From Epibacterium ulvae (lineage in GTDB: Bacteria > Pseudomonadota > Alphaproteobacteria > Rhodobacterales > Rhodobacteraceae), in NCBI RefSeq assembly GCF_018678075.1, contig NZ_JAHHIR010000022.1:62001-126000 (forward strand): a stretch of DNA of 64,000 nucleotides, read 5' to 3'. Positions 1 to 10,693 of the stretch are shown in pieces. Both the position numbers and the translations under genes were made by a program. Below the pieces are notes generated by a model. It made no database searches, was not told the DNA's origin, and saw only the letters and a program-made list of their open reading frames with translations. Positions within the stretch are counted from its first letter, which is position 1; every line of letters begins with the position of its first letter.

Positions 1-551
1 CCCGCGCTTTTTTCCGGCAATGTATACAGCCGCCCCGCGGGATCGATTGCCAAAGCTTCCAGCGCTTTGTTTTCCTGCAACGCGGCAAAGGCCTGGATTC
101 GGGGCAGATCTTCGGCCTGTCCGTCGATCTCTGCGTAGCGCGACACCCGTGCCTTGCCCTCAAAAGAGACAAACAGCGCGCCGTCTTGACCAATCGCAAT
201 CCCTTCGCTGTCGATTGAATCGCGGTCGTGGCGCATGATCTGCCCATCGGCGTTGCGCAGATGTACATGGGTGTCAAACGTCACACGGTCGATCTTGTTC
301 GCCGTGCGTTTGACAAAACCTCCAACCAGATGCGAGCGATCCGTCAGCACGACAACCCGTTGGCCGGTCTCATCGAGGGCGAGTGCGGAAAACCCGCCGA
401 ACCAGCTCGGCTTGGCGGTCAGCACATAGCTGCTGAGAAAACGCGCAGGGCCCATGCCATCGCCTGATCGCCCCGCAGCATAGGCCGCAACCGCAAGGCC
501 GCCGCCCAGCATCATAGAAAAAATCAGTTTGATTGCAAAACGGCGGCGCAT
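1..551 (-). CDS. esterase-like activity of phytase family protein (3' part outside window)
   Basis: The visible 183 residues start with a basic, then hydrophobic segment (MRRRFAIKLIFSMMLGGG) that looks like a signal peptide or membrane anchor, so the protein is probably exported. The following stretch (SALALDE, VVVLTDRSHLVGG, IDSEGIAI, LFVSFEGKARVSRY) resembles the phytase-like beta-propeller family often annotated as esterase-like activity of phytase. The ATG at 551 lies 28 bases inside the end of mepA, so this is the third gene of a coupled minus-strand operon (MFS, mepA, this gene). The C-terminal part is cut by the window edge. Family assignment is by recognition of partial sequence; the substrate is unknown. 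Confidence 0.7.
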   Translation of the reverse strand, partial: MRRRFAIKLIFSMMLGGGLAVAAYAAGRSGDGMGPARFLSSYVLTAKPSWFGGFSALALDETGQRVVVLTDRSHLVGGFVKRTANKIDRVTFDTHVHLRNADGQIMRHDRDSIDSEGIAIGQDGALFVSFEGKARVSRYAEIDGQAEDLPRIQAFAALQENKALEALAIDPAGRLYTLPEKSA

Positions 552-1393
552 TGTTGGGGAAGATCCGAAAGAGTGTAGTCGCGCCTTGGTGTAGGCTTTG
601 GTGCATTGGGGTCAACTGGTTTTGGCGGCGGCGGGTTCAGAATGTCATTGACCCAGCGTTGCGCGTCCGCGCAGCCGTCGCCCTTGGGTGGGGCGGCTTG
701 GTCGACACAGCCGCGTGCGCCCCGTGGGCAGGCCAGTCGAACGTGGAAATGATAATGATGTCCCCACCAGGGACGAATTTTACGCAGCCAACGCCGGTCC
801 CCTTTGGCGTCCTTGCACATCTGGACCTTGGCACCGGGAAAGACAAAAATGCGCGCCACGCGCTTGTCTTTGGCGGCGGCGCGCAGAATTTCATGGTGTT
901 GACGGGTCCAGCTGCTGTTCACAAAGGCACCGTTCGAACGCCGCATCGAGATCGAAGAGATGTTCTCGCGCGCATTTTGTGACAGGTTCAACCGGTCCGC
1001 CGGGCGCATCCAGATGTCGATATCCAAACCAATCTGGTGACTGCGGTGACCCGACAGCATCGGCCCGCCACGCGGCTGGCTGATGTCACCGATGTACAAG
1101 CCATCCCACCCTTGTTGGCGCGCTGCAAATCGGCTTAGGTCCTGAACGAAATCAACCGCCTCGGGATGACCCCAATTGCGGTTGCGCGACAGGCGCATTG
1201 CCTGCCAGGTCGGTCCGGTTTCCGGCAGTTCAACGGCGCCCGCAACACAGCCTTTGGCGTAGGATCCAAACGGGTCCGGGGGTTGTTCGGATCCGTCGGC
1301 CTTGGCCCCGAACAGCTGTTTCGCGGGTGTCTGCGCCAGTGCCGGGCTGATCAATCCGATGAGAATGATTAAAGAGGCAAGTAGTGTTTTCAA
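524..1393 (-). CDS. mepA: penicillin-insensitive murein endopeptidase MepA
   Basis: A 289-residue periplasmic LAS-type zinc peptidase that cleaves D-Ala-meso-DAP cross-links in peptidoglycan. A signal peptide (LASLIILIGLISPALAQ) is followed by the family zinc motifs: HRSHQIGLDIDIW in the middle and GHHYHFHVRLACP near the C-terminus, plus conserved cysteines. I choose a TTG start at 1393 rather than the upstream GTG (1420): an AAGGAG box sits seven bases before it, and the TTG overlaps the stop of the preceding MFS gene as TTGA. This implies translational coupling. Length and motifs are normal for the family. Gene identity is confident; the start is inference from the ribosome-binding site. 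Confidence 0.92.
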   Translation of the reverse strand: MKTLLASLIILIGLISPALAQTPAKQLFGAKADGSEQPPDPFGSYAKGCVAGAVELPETGPTWQAMRLSRNRNWGHPEAVDFVQDLSRFAARQQGWDGLYIGDISQPRGGPMLSGHRSHQIGLDIDIWMRPADRLNLSQNARENISSISMRRSNGAFVNSSWTRQHHEILRAAAKDKRVARIFVFPGAKVQMCKDAKGDRRWLRKIRPWWGHHYHFHVRLACPRGARGCVDQAAPPKGDGCADAQRWVNDILNPPPPKPVDPNAPKPTPRRDYTLSDLPQQCAAVLQSN

Positions 1394-2754
1394 ACCTGAT
1401 CTCCTTCTGCTCGGACCCACCGTAGCAGAAGAAGTCCCAACACAAAGAGTACAATTACCGGCGCAATACCAAGTCGCGCGCTTTCGCTGATTGCGGTGGC
1501 AATACCGATCAAAAGCGGGGCCAAAAACGCCGTGGCACGTCCCGACAACCCATACAGACCAAAGCTCTCGGTCGCGTTTTCCAGCGCCGTGTGGCGCACC
1601 ATCAGGGTGCGGCTGGCGGCCTGCAGGATGCCGCCAAACCCACCGATCAAGACGCCGCAGATGAAAAACACGGTGTCGGGCAGGGTGGCCCCCTCGGCAA
1701 GTGCGATGCCGAAAATTTGGTCACGCGACATGCCGACCACCACGGTGCAAACCGCCATCAGAACCAAAATCGCCAGAATAATCACAGGTTTCGGCCCAAA
1801 CCGGCGATCCGCGAGACCGCCAAGCCAGCTAAAGGCGGCGGCAGAAATCGCGGCAACAATGCCAAAAATGCCGATCTGCGTGATCTCCCACTCCAGAACC
1901 AGCCGCGCATAGACCCCACCAAAAGCATAAAGCCCGTTCAGCCCGTCCCGGTACAGCATTGAGCCGCCCAAAAACGCCGCCAGACTTTTGCGGTGGCGCA
2001 GCGATTGCAGCGAGCGGACAACCTTGGCCACCGCTTCGCGCGGACCCACACGCGGCCCGCTTTGTGGCTTGTCACGCACCCAAAGGGCATAAGGCAGCAT
2101 AAAAACTGCAAACCAAAGGGCGACTACGGGACCAACAGCGCGGGTGCCTTCGCGGGCTGTCGCATCCAGCCCCAGAATCGGATCCAGGCCAATCAGTGTC
2201 TTTCCATTTGCCTGTTCCACAAACAGCAGCAGCATGATGAACAACGACAGCACGCCGCCAAGGTAGCCAAAGGCAAAGCCTGACCCGGAAATCGCGCCAA
2301 CGTCTGACCGGCTGCCCAATGACGGCAGCTGCGCATTGACAAAGATCGCCGCGAATTCGGCGCCGATGAAGCCGATCCCAAAGCTCAACACCATAAGGTA
2401 AAGATTGCTGCCAGCCGGATCCATAAACCACAGCCCCGCCGCGCCAATCACGTACAAGACCGAGAACGCGAAAATCCACGGCAGCTTGCGCCCCGACCCA
2501 TCCGCCATGGCCCCCACAAAGGGCGCACACAGCCCAACCGTCAGCCCGGTTATTGTCATACAGGCCGACCACAAAGTCTGCGCCTGCGCTTTGGCCGCCT
2601 CACTTTCCGTGCCGAGAGTCACAAAGTAGTCGGCAGCGACAGCAGCAAAAAACGGGCTGAACACAAAGGTGACCAACAGCGTGTGATAGGGCTGGCTGGC
2701 CCAGTCAAAAAACCACCAACCCCAAATACGCTTACGCGCCGAAATCTCACTCAT
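1390..2754 (-). CDS. MFS transporter, UMF1/Atg22-like family
   Basis: A 454-residue inner-membrane protein with about twelve hydrophobic helices. Its N-terminus (WGWWFFDWASQPYHTLL, then FVFSPFFAAVAADYF) is the signature of the UMF1 (Atg22-like) branch of the major facilitator superfamily, which in yeast exports amino acids from the vacuole. Bacterial substrates are not established. The ATG at 2754 is preceded by AAGGGG. It is the first gene of the minus-strand operon with mepA (4-base overlap) and the phytase-like gene. An efflux role for cell-wall breakdown products would fit the neighbour but is only a guess. Confidence 0.85.
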   Translation of the reverse strand: MSEISARKRIWGWWFFDWASQPYHTLLVTFVFSPFFAAVAADYFVTLGTESEAAKAQAQTLWSACMTITGLTVGLCAPFVGAMADGSGRKLPWIFAFSVLYVIGAAGLWFMDPAGSNLYLMVLSFGIGFIGAEFAAIFVNAQLPSLGSRSDVGAISGSGFAFGYLGGVLSLFIMLLLFVEQANGKTLIGLDPILGLDATAREGTRAVGPVVALWFAVFMLPYALWVRDKPQSGPRVGPREAVAKVVRSLQSLRHRKSLAAFLGGSMLYRDGLNGLYAFGGVYARLVLEWEITQIGIFGIVAAISAAAFSWLGGLADRRFGPKPVIILAILVLMAVCTVVVGMSRDQIFGIALAEGATLPDTVFFICGVLIGGFGGILQAASRTLMVRHTALENATESFGLYGLSGRATAFLAPLLIGIATAISESARLGIAPVIVLFVLGLLLLRWVRAEGDQV

Positions 2755-2972
2755 CGCACTGCCCCTTGGTTGGTCTCAAGGCAGTTATGAGGTCCGCCCA
2801 GTCCGCTTGCAACCCTGACACGGGGCCACTGCCGTGATGGGCCGAGGGGGGCCGGCCAACCTGTGCCTGTGATGCCATGGGTTTACCGCTCATCAACCGC
2901 GACCTTGCGCAGCCCTTGCGCATCCCGCCAGACGTGCCTACCTATGACCGCGTTGCAACAAAGGGAAAAGAC

Positions 2973-3260
2973 ATGCAGTCGTTGTTTCAAATCCTGATGC
3001 TGATCCTGGACATCGTCTGGTTCTTCATCATCGCCCATGTAATCATGAGCTGGTTGATCAACTTCCAGGTCTTGAACGTGAACCAACAGTTTGTTGGTCA
3101 AGTTTGGTACATGTTGAACCGCATTCTCGACCCGATCTATAGCCGCGTGCGGAGCATTCTTCCGAGCATGTCCGGGATAGATTTGGCGCCATTGGTGGTG
3201 CTGGTTGGCGTCTATGCCTGCCGCATTATCCTGCAGAACAATATCTCTGCCTTTTACTGA
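2973..3260 (+). CDS. YggT family integral membrane protein
   Basis: A 95-residue protein with two hydrophobic segments (LILDIVWFFIIAHVIMSWLI and LAPLVVLVGVYACRIIL) separated by NRILDPIYSRVRSILPSMSGIDLAP, the typical YggT/YlmG linker with its conserved proline and aspartate. Family members influence division-site or membrane organisation; the biochemical role is unknown. The reading frame is open from an ATG at 2877, but the ATG at 2973 has an AAGGGA box at good distance and gives the usual family length. It stands alone, 110 bases before recQ on the same strand. Confidence 0.85.
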   Translation: MQSLFQILMLILDIVWFFIIAHVIMSWLINFQVLNVNQQFVGQVWYMLNRILDPIYSRVRSILPSMSGIDLAPLVVLVGVYACRIILQNNISAFY

Positions 3261-3369
3261 CGTCCCGTCGTAAAACTTTTGCCAGTATCGCGGCGGCCTC
3301 TTGCCGCCCGATTCGCCATGTGAGATTGTGCCCCAAACTCGAGCAGCACTCACAGAGCAAGAGGCCCGC

Positions 3370-5418
3370 ATGTCCGGCCCAACAGGCGCCACACCGCTTT
3401 TGCGGGATATATTTGGATTCGATGGTTTCCGACCCGGGCAGGGCGAAATCGTAGAGGCCGTGGCCAATGGTGAAAACGTGTTGGCCATCATGCCCACGGG
3501 TGGCGGTAAATCCCTGTGTTTTCAACTGCCTGCCTTGATGCGGGGCGGTATCACCGTTGTCATTTCACCGCTGATCGCCCTGATGCGTGACCAGGTGCGC
3601 GCTCTGCAAGAGGCCGGCGTGTCTGCCGGCGCGCTGACCTCGGGCAATACCGAAGAAGAGACCGAGGCCGTCTGGGACGCCATCGAACAGGGGCAGTTGA
3701 AACTCCTCTATATGGCGCCAGAACGTTTGGCGGCGGGCTCAGCCATGGGCATGTTGCGTCGTATTGGCGTCAGCCTCATTGCCGTGGACGAGGCCCATTG
3801 CGTCAGCCAATGGGGCCATGACTTCCGCCCGGACTACCTGCGCATTGGCGAGTTGCGCCGCGCGCTGGGTGTGCCACTGGCGGCCTTTACCGCAACGGCC
3901 GACCAGGAAACCCGGGACGAGATTGTCCAGAAGCTATTTGACGGCGAAGCCCCGCGCAGCTTCTTGCGCGGCTTTGATCGTCCCAATATCCACCTTGCCT
4001 TTGCGGCCAAAGACAACCCGCGCCGTCAGATCCTGGATTTCGCGGACGCGCGTAAAGGTCAGTCGGGCATTGTCTATTGCGGCACCCGCGCCAAGACCGA
4101 GGGGCTGGCCCATGCCCTGCGCGAAGCTGGTCACGTGGCCTGTCATTACCATGGCGGGATGGAGGCCGAAGACCGCCGTATCGTCGAGACTCGTTTTGCC
4201 CGTGAGGATGGGTTGATCGTGGTGGCAACCGTGGCCTTTGGCATGGGGATCGACAAACCCGACATCCGCTGGGTGGCCCATGCGGATCTGCCGAAATCCA
4301 TCGAAAGTTATTATCAGGAAATCGGCCGCGCAGGTCGGGATGGCGCGCCAGCTGAGACGCTGACGCTCTATGGTTCCGATGACATTCGCCTGCGTCGGTC
4401 GCAAATCGACGAAGGGCTGGCCCCGGCCGAACGCCGCTCGGCCGATCACGCCCGCCTGAATGCATTGCTTGGACTGGCAGAGGCGTTGAAATGTCGCCGT
4501 CAAAATCTGCTGGCCTATTTTGATGAGGTCGCAGAACCCTGTGGTCGCTGCGACCTTTGCGACACGCCGGTTGATGTCTTTGATGGGACCGTAGCCGTGC
4601 GCAAGGCGCTGTCGGCGATTTTGCGCACCGAAGAGACCTATGGCAGCGGTCATTTGATCGATATCCTGACTGGGCAGCAAACCGACCGGATCCGCGACCG
4701 ACGCCATGATCAGCTGTCGGTCTATGCCTGCGGGACGGAATACAAGAAACGCGAATGGCAGGCCGTGTTCCGCCAGATGATGGGGCACGATCTGGTACGC
4801 CCGGACCCTGAACGCCATGGCGCTTTGCGCATGACCGAGGCCGCTTTGCCCATTCTAAAAGGCCAAGACAGGATTGACCTACGGCGCGACACCATTGCCA
4901 AGGCCAGCCGACGCCCGGCGGTGAAAACCTTGGTTTCTGAAGAAGATGCCCCGCTGATGTCCGCGCTCAAAGCCAAACGTCGCGGACTGGCCGAAGCCCA
5001 AAAAGTGCCGGCCTATGTAATCTTTCCGGATCGCACCCTGATCGAGATGGCGGAAAAACGGCCGCAGTCCTTGGATGAAATGGCCCGGATCAGCGGCGTT
5101 GGTGCCAAAAAGCTGGACCGGTATGGCGATGCATTCCTGACCGTGATCACGGGCGAGGCGGAACAGATGCACCCGGCGCGGCGCAAACTGGCCAGTGCGG
5201 GGGCGGGCGAGGTTTACGATGCTTTGCTGGAAGCCCAGGCCAAATTGGCACGTGGTGAGACGGGGCTGGACAAACCGCTGAGCTGTTCGGCGGCGATGTT
5301 GGCCAAGATCGCGCAACTGCGTCCCGAGGATGAATTCGGCGTAAACAAACTGCTGGGAGAGCGCCGCGCGCAACGTTTCGCTGCGGCGTTTCTGGACGTC
5401 CTGCGCGGCGCGGGATAG
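3370..5418 (+). CDS. recQ: ATP-dependent DNA helicase RecQ
   Basis: A 682-residue 3'-5' helicase for recombination and stalled forks. Motifs appear in order: Q/FRPGQ near the start, Walker A (MPTGGGKS), DEAH (DEAHCVSQWGHDFRPDY), motif VI (QEIGRAGRDG), a zinc-binding RQC segment (CRRQ...EPCGRCDLC) and a C-terminal HRDC region (LDEMARISGVGAKKLDRYGD). The frame is open from 3301, but ATG 3370 has an AAGAGG box five bases upstream and starts close to the conserved helicase core. yaaA follows after 32 bases on the same strand, so the two are probably co-transcribed. No SOS box is visible upstream. Full length and catalytically intact by motif. Confidence 0.96.
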   Translation: MSGPTGATPLLRDIFGFDGFRPGQGEIVEAVANGENVLAIMPTGGGKSLCFQLPALMRGGITVVISPLIALMRDQVRALQEAGVSAGALTSGNTEEETEAVWDAIEQGQLKLLYMAPERLAAGSAMGMLRRIGVSLIAVDEAHCVSQWGHDFRPDYLRIGELRRALGVPLAAFTATADQETRDEIVQKLFDGEAPRSFLRGFDRPNIHLAFAAKDNPRRQILDFADARKGQSGIVYCGTRAKTEGLAHALREAGHVACHYHGGMEAEDRRIVETRFAREDGLIVVATVAFGMGIDKPDIRWVAHADLPKSIESYYQEIGRAGRDGAPAETLTLYGSDDIRLRRSQIDEGLAPAERRSADHARLNALLGLAEALKCRRQNLLAYFDEVAEPCGRCDLCDTPVDVFDGTVAVRKALSAILRTEETYGSGHLIDILTGQQTDRIRDRRHDQLSVYACGTEYKKREWQAVFRQMMGHDLVRPDPERHGALRMTEAALPILKGQDRIDLRRDTIAKASRRPAVKTLVSEEDAPLMSALKAKRRGLAEAQKVPAYVIFPDRTLIEMAEKRPQSLDEMARISGVGAKKLDRYGDAFLTVITGEAEQMHPARRKLASAGAGEVYDALLEAQAKLARGETGLDKPLSCSAAMLAKIAQLRPEDEFGVNKLLGERRAQRFAAAFLDVLRGAG

Positions 5419-5450
5419 ACCAGCCTCCAGGATCAAGGGAACAAGACGAT

Positions 5451-6217
5451 ATGTTGGTTGTAGTATCACCTGCGAAAAAGCTGGATTGGGCGGACCGTGC
5501 CGGCGAGATGAGCACGCCTGCCTTTCAGGACGCCGCGATTGAGCTGGCGGAAGTGGCGCGTGGCCTGAGCGTCGCCGATCTGCAAAAGCTGATGCACATC
5601 AGCGAAAACCTTGCACAGCTGAACCACGATCGTTTCCGCAGTTTTGCACCGGTGCCGGATGAAACGGATCTGCGCCACGCGGTCTTTGCCTTTGCGGGCG
5701 ATACCTATCAGGGCTTGGAAGCCGCGTCCTTGGATCAGGATGAACTGGACTGGGCCCAGCGTCATTTCCGCATTCTGTCTGGCCTTTACGGCGTCCTGCG
5801 CCCCTTGGACGGGATGCAGCCCTACAGGTTGGAAATGGGTTCGCGGCTCAAGACGGCCAAGGGCAAGAACCTGTATGAGTTTTGGGGCGACCGCGTGTCG
5901 GAGGCGCTGAATGCGCAGGCCGTTGAGACCGGCAGCACCACATTGATCAATTGCGCCAGCCAGGAATATTTTGGTGCGGTTGATCTGGACGCGTTGAACC
6001 TACGCGTGGTGACGCCGACGTTTATGGAAGACAAAGCGGGCACGCCAAAGATCGTCAGCTTTTACGCCAAACGCGCCCGGGGTGCGATGGCGCGCTACAT
6101 CATTCAAAACCGCCTGACGGATCCGCAAAGCCTGCTGGCCTTTGATCTTGGCGGCTATGCCTATTCCGTCGAACTGTCAGAACCCAACAAGCCCGTTTTC
6201 CTGCGTCGCGCTGAGGG

Positions 6218-6221
<4 letters not shown>
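5451..6221 (+). CDS. yaaA: peroxide stress protein YaaA (DUF328/UPF0246)
   Basis: A 256-residue cytosolic protein of the YaaA family, which in Escherichia coli lowers free iron during hydrogen peroxide stress and binds DNA. The hallmark N-terminus (MLVVVSPAKKLDW) is present, with FRILSGLYGVLRPLDGMQPYRLEMG and LYEFWGDRV in the middle and VSFYAKRARGAMARYI near the end. Length is typical. It follows recQ by 32 bases. Its TAA stop shares a TTAA tetranucleotide (6218-6221) with the stop of the convergent histidine kinase, leaving no room for a terminator between them. Confidence 0.95.
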
Positions 6222-8440
<2,219 letters not shown>

Positions 8441-8582
8441 CCCTGCCGTACTCCAAAACTTTGCCGAACCGGCGAAAAAAACCAATGAGTGCAAAGCAAA
8501 ATCCTGCTCTGACACCTCACCAGTTACGGTGGAAATACTTGCAATGGCGTTAAATTGACGGGCGTTTGCGGCCTAAAAGGCG

Positions 8583-8626
8583 CGTCAATCTAAAGTTGCC
8601 CAATCGGGTGCAACTCTAGATTGACG
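8583..8626. repeat. 17-bp inverted repeat between the kinase and the MoxR-type operon
   Basis: The arms CGTCAATCTAAAGTTGC (8583-8599) and GCAACTCTAGATTGACG (8610-8626) match at 16 of 17 positions around a 10-base spacer. A further ATTGACG half-site in the same orientation as the right arm lies at 8554-8560. There is no T-run after the hairpin on either strand, so it is not a classic intrinsic terminator. It lies between the end of the upstream operon (8640) and the kinase start, so it may be an operator or an RNA processing hairpin. Structure seen directly; function is inference. Confidence 0.6.
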
Positions 8627-8639
8627 TGACGTCATGCAA

Positions 8640-10685
8640 TCAGCCGCGCCGCCCCTCGCGCAGCCAGGCAGCCAGAATCAGCAGGCCGCTGATGAGCAAC
8701 AAAAACCACCCCGGCAGCAGCGGGTTTTGTCGCACCGCCAGCGTTTCATAGGCGTTGCGTGGGGTCAGGCCGATCCAACCACGTCCACTTGCCGGGCGAC
8801 CGGCGCGCACATCGCGCAGACGCGGCAGCCCATCCTCAACCGCGAGATCTGCGGCTTGCCAGCTGTTCAGCACCGGCGCAAGGATCGCACCCGTGGCAAT
8901 GGTTTCCTCAAATTCGCGCGGCGCAGCAGGTCCCAGACCAATCACCGCCTTCTGATCGCCTTCTTGCAAGCGATAAAGGCCGATCTCAGGCCCGGTGAAC
9001 TGTGTTTCCCAATGTCCGGGCGCGGTTTCATCCATGGGCAGGACAGTCTGGGTGCCATCAGGCGCGGTGATCTGAACATCGCCAACCGCGCCGTCAAGGC
9101 TGCGACGCAGGATCCGCATTGTTTGACCGTTGGCTTCGGCCCACAGCATATCCTCTTCCAGATCGGGTTCTTTCATCATCCAATGGGCCAGCCGCCGCAG
9201 CAGCTCCAATTGCGGCCCGCCACCCTCATAGCCGCGGCTCCACAGCCAGGCGTGGTCCGAGGCCAGCAGCGCCACCCGTCCCTCATCGACCCGGTTCAGG
9301 ATCAACAGCGGGCGCTCATCAACACCGCGCATCAGGACATCCCCTTCGGGCGCGTTCAATTCAATCTGCCGCAACCAACGCCCCCAAGTCTCGGTGCCTT
9401 GCAGATCGGCGGTCACCGGATGGCGGGTCCCCAGATCCGAGATGGCCGGGCGGAAATGTTCCTCGATCACCCGCGCGGTGGGCTGGGCCGGCAGGATCTG
9501 CGACAGCGGAGAGCGGTAGATACTGTCCGCACTGGCGAAATCTGGCCCCGCCGCCACCAGAACCGCGCCCCCATTGCGCACATAGTCCGCAACGTTATCC
9601 AAATAGACCGACGGCAAAATCCCGCGCCGTTTGTAGCGGTCAAAGATGATCAGGTCGAAATCCTCGATCTTTTCCAAGAACAGCTCACGGGTGGGAAAGG
9701 CGATCAGCGACAGTTCTTCCACTGGCACACCGTCTTGTTTTTCCGGCGGGCGCAGAATGGTGAAATGGACCAGATCCACCGCGCTGTCGGATTTCAGCAG
9801 GTTGCGCCAGGTGCGTCCGCCCGGATGGGGCTCACCGGACACCAACAAAACCCGCAGCCGGTCGCGCACACCGTTGATCTGCACCAGCGCGGTGTTGTTG
9901 CGATCCGTCAGCTCACCTTCGGCGGTGGGCACTGTGAACTGGATGACATTACGCCCGCCGTGGGGCAGGGACAGGGGCAGCTCAAAATCAACCCCAACCG
10001 GCAGGGTAAACTGCTGCGGGTCTGCGCCGTCGATTGAGATACCCAGCCGCGCGACACCGCCGGTTTCTGGCGCGGCCCCTTGGTCTTCGATGCGCAGTGT
10101 CAGGGTGACAGGTTCGCCGATAATCCCAAAACTGGGCGCTTTTTGAACCACCAGACGGCGGTCCCAATCGGTTGCATGGCCCGTGCGCAGCAGATGCAGC
10201 GGCGCGGGCAGGTCGGGGGCTGCGTCCATGTCATGCACTTGCCCGTCAGAAATGGCGATAATGCCGGCCACGCGCCCGCTTGGCTCATTGGCAAGCGCTT
10301 CGCTGATCGCCGTCATCAATTCGGTGCCCGCGTCGTCAACTCCGTCACTCAATGTGACTTCACGCAATTCGGTGTTTGCGCGATTGGCGACTTGGGCTCG
10401 GATATGCTCCAACGCATCGCTGCTTTGGGCGGCGCGGTCGGCCAAAACCTGGCTGGCGCTCTCGTCATGGACCACAATCACAATGTCATCCAGCGGCGCG
10501 CGGTCTTCGGTCTGGGACACCGGCCCCGCAAGCGCCAGCGCCAGAACCGCCGCCGCCAACCCGCGCAAGGCCCAGCCGGACAGGTGCTTCCAGGCCGCGA
10601 CCACCATCACAGCCACGCTGACAGCGATCAGCACCCAGATAAAAGGCCAGGGCAGCAGGGGATCAAACAGAATATTGTGGCTCAT
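8640..10685 (-). CDS. membrane protein with VWA-like and glutamine-amidotransferase-like regions (end of MoxR operon)
   Basis: A 681-residue protein with hydrophobic segments at the N-terminus (PWPFIWVLIAVSVAVMVV, LRGLAAAVLALALAGP) and one at the C-terminus (LPGWFLLLISGLLILAAWL), leaving a large soluble part probably in the periplasm. Residues about 65-170 (DDIVIVVHDESASQ ... IIAISDGQ) look like a von Willebrand A fold. The middle (RVLLVSGEPHPGGRTWRNLL, FDLIIFDRY, NGGAVLVAAGP) resembles a class I amidotransferase-like fold without an obvious catalytic cysteine. It starts eight bases after the DUF4159 gene and ends the four-gene operon. The role is unknown; a scaffold or sensor partner of the MoxR ATPase is the likely type of function. 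Confidence 0.75.
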   Translation of the reverse strand: MSHNILFDPLLPWPFIWVLIAVSVAVMVVAAWKHLSGWALRGLAAAVLALALAGPVSQTEDRAPLDDIVIVVHDESASQVLADRAAQSSDALEHIRAQVANRANTELREVTLSDGVDDAGTELMTAISEALANEPSGRVAGIIAISDGQVHDMDAAPDLPAPLHLLRTGHATDWDRRLVVQKAPSFGIIGEPVTLTLRIEDQGAAPETGGVARLGISIDGADPQQFTLPVGVDFELPLSLPHGGRNVIQFTVPTAEGELTDRNNTALVQINGVRDRLRVLLVSGEPHPGGRTWRNLLKSDSAVDLVHFTILRPPEKQDGVPVEELSLIAFPTRELFLEKIEDFDLIIFDRYKRRGILPSVYLDNVADYVRNGGAVLVAAGPDFASADSIYRSPLSQILPAQPTARVIEEHFRPAISDLGTRHPVTADLQGTETWGRWLRQIELNAPEGDVLMRGVDERPLLILNRVDEGRVALLASDHAWLWSRGYEGGGPQLELLRRLAHWMMKEPDLEEDMLWAEANGQTMRILRRSLDGAVGDVQITAPDGTQTVLPMDETAPGHWETQFTGPEIGLYRLQEGDQKAVIGLGPAAPREFEETIATGAILAPVLNSWQAADLAVEDGLPRLRDVRAGRPASGRGWIGLTPRNAYETLAVRQNPLLPGWFLLLISGLLILAAWLREGRRG

Positions 10686-10693
10686 ATCAGGTC

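Noticed and set aside
8634-10037. A 467-codon plus-strand frame opposite the last MoxR-operon gene, and similar long frames opposite the DUF4159 gene (12154-13230)
   Set aside because: Composition is typical of antisense frames (Gln/Pro/Arg-rich). No ribosome-binding site or domain is seen, and the minus-strand genes are well supported.
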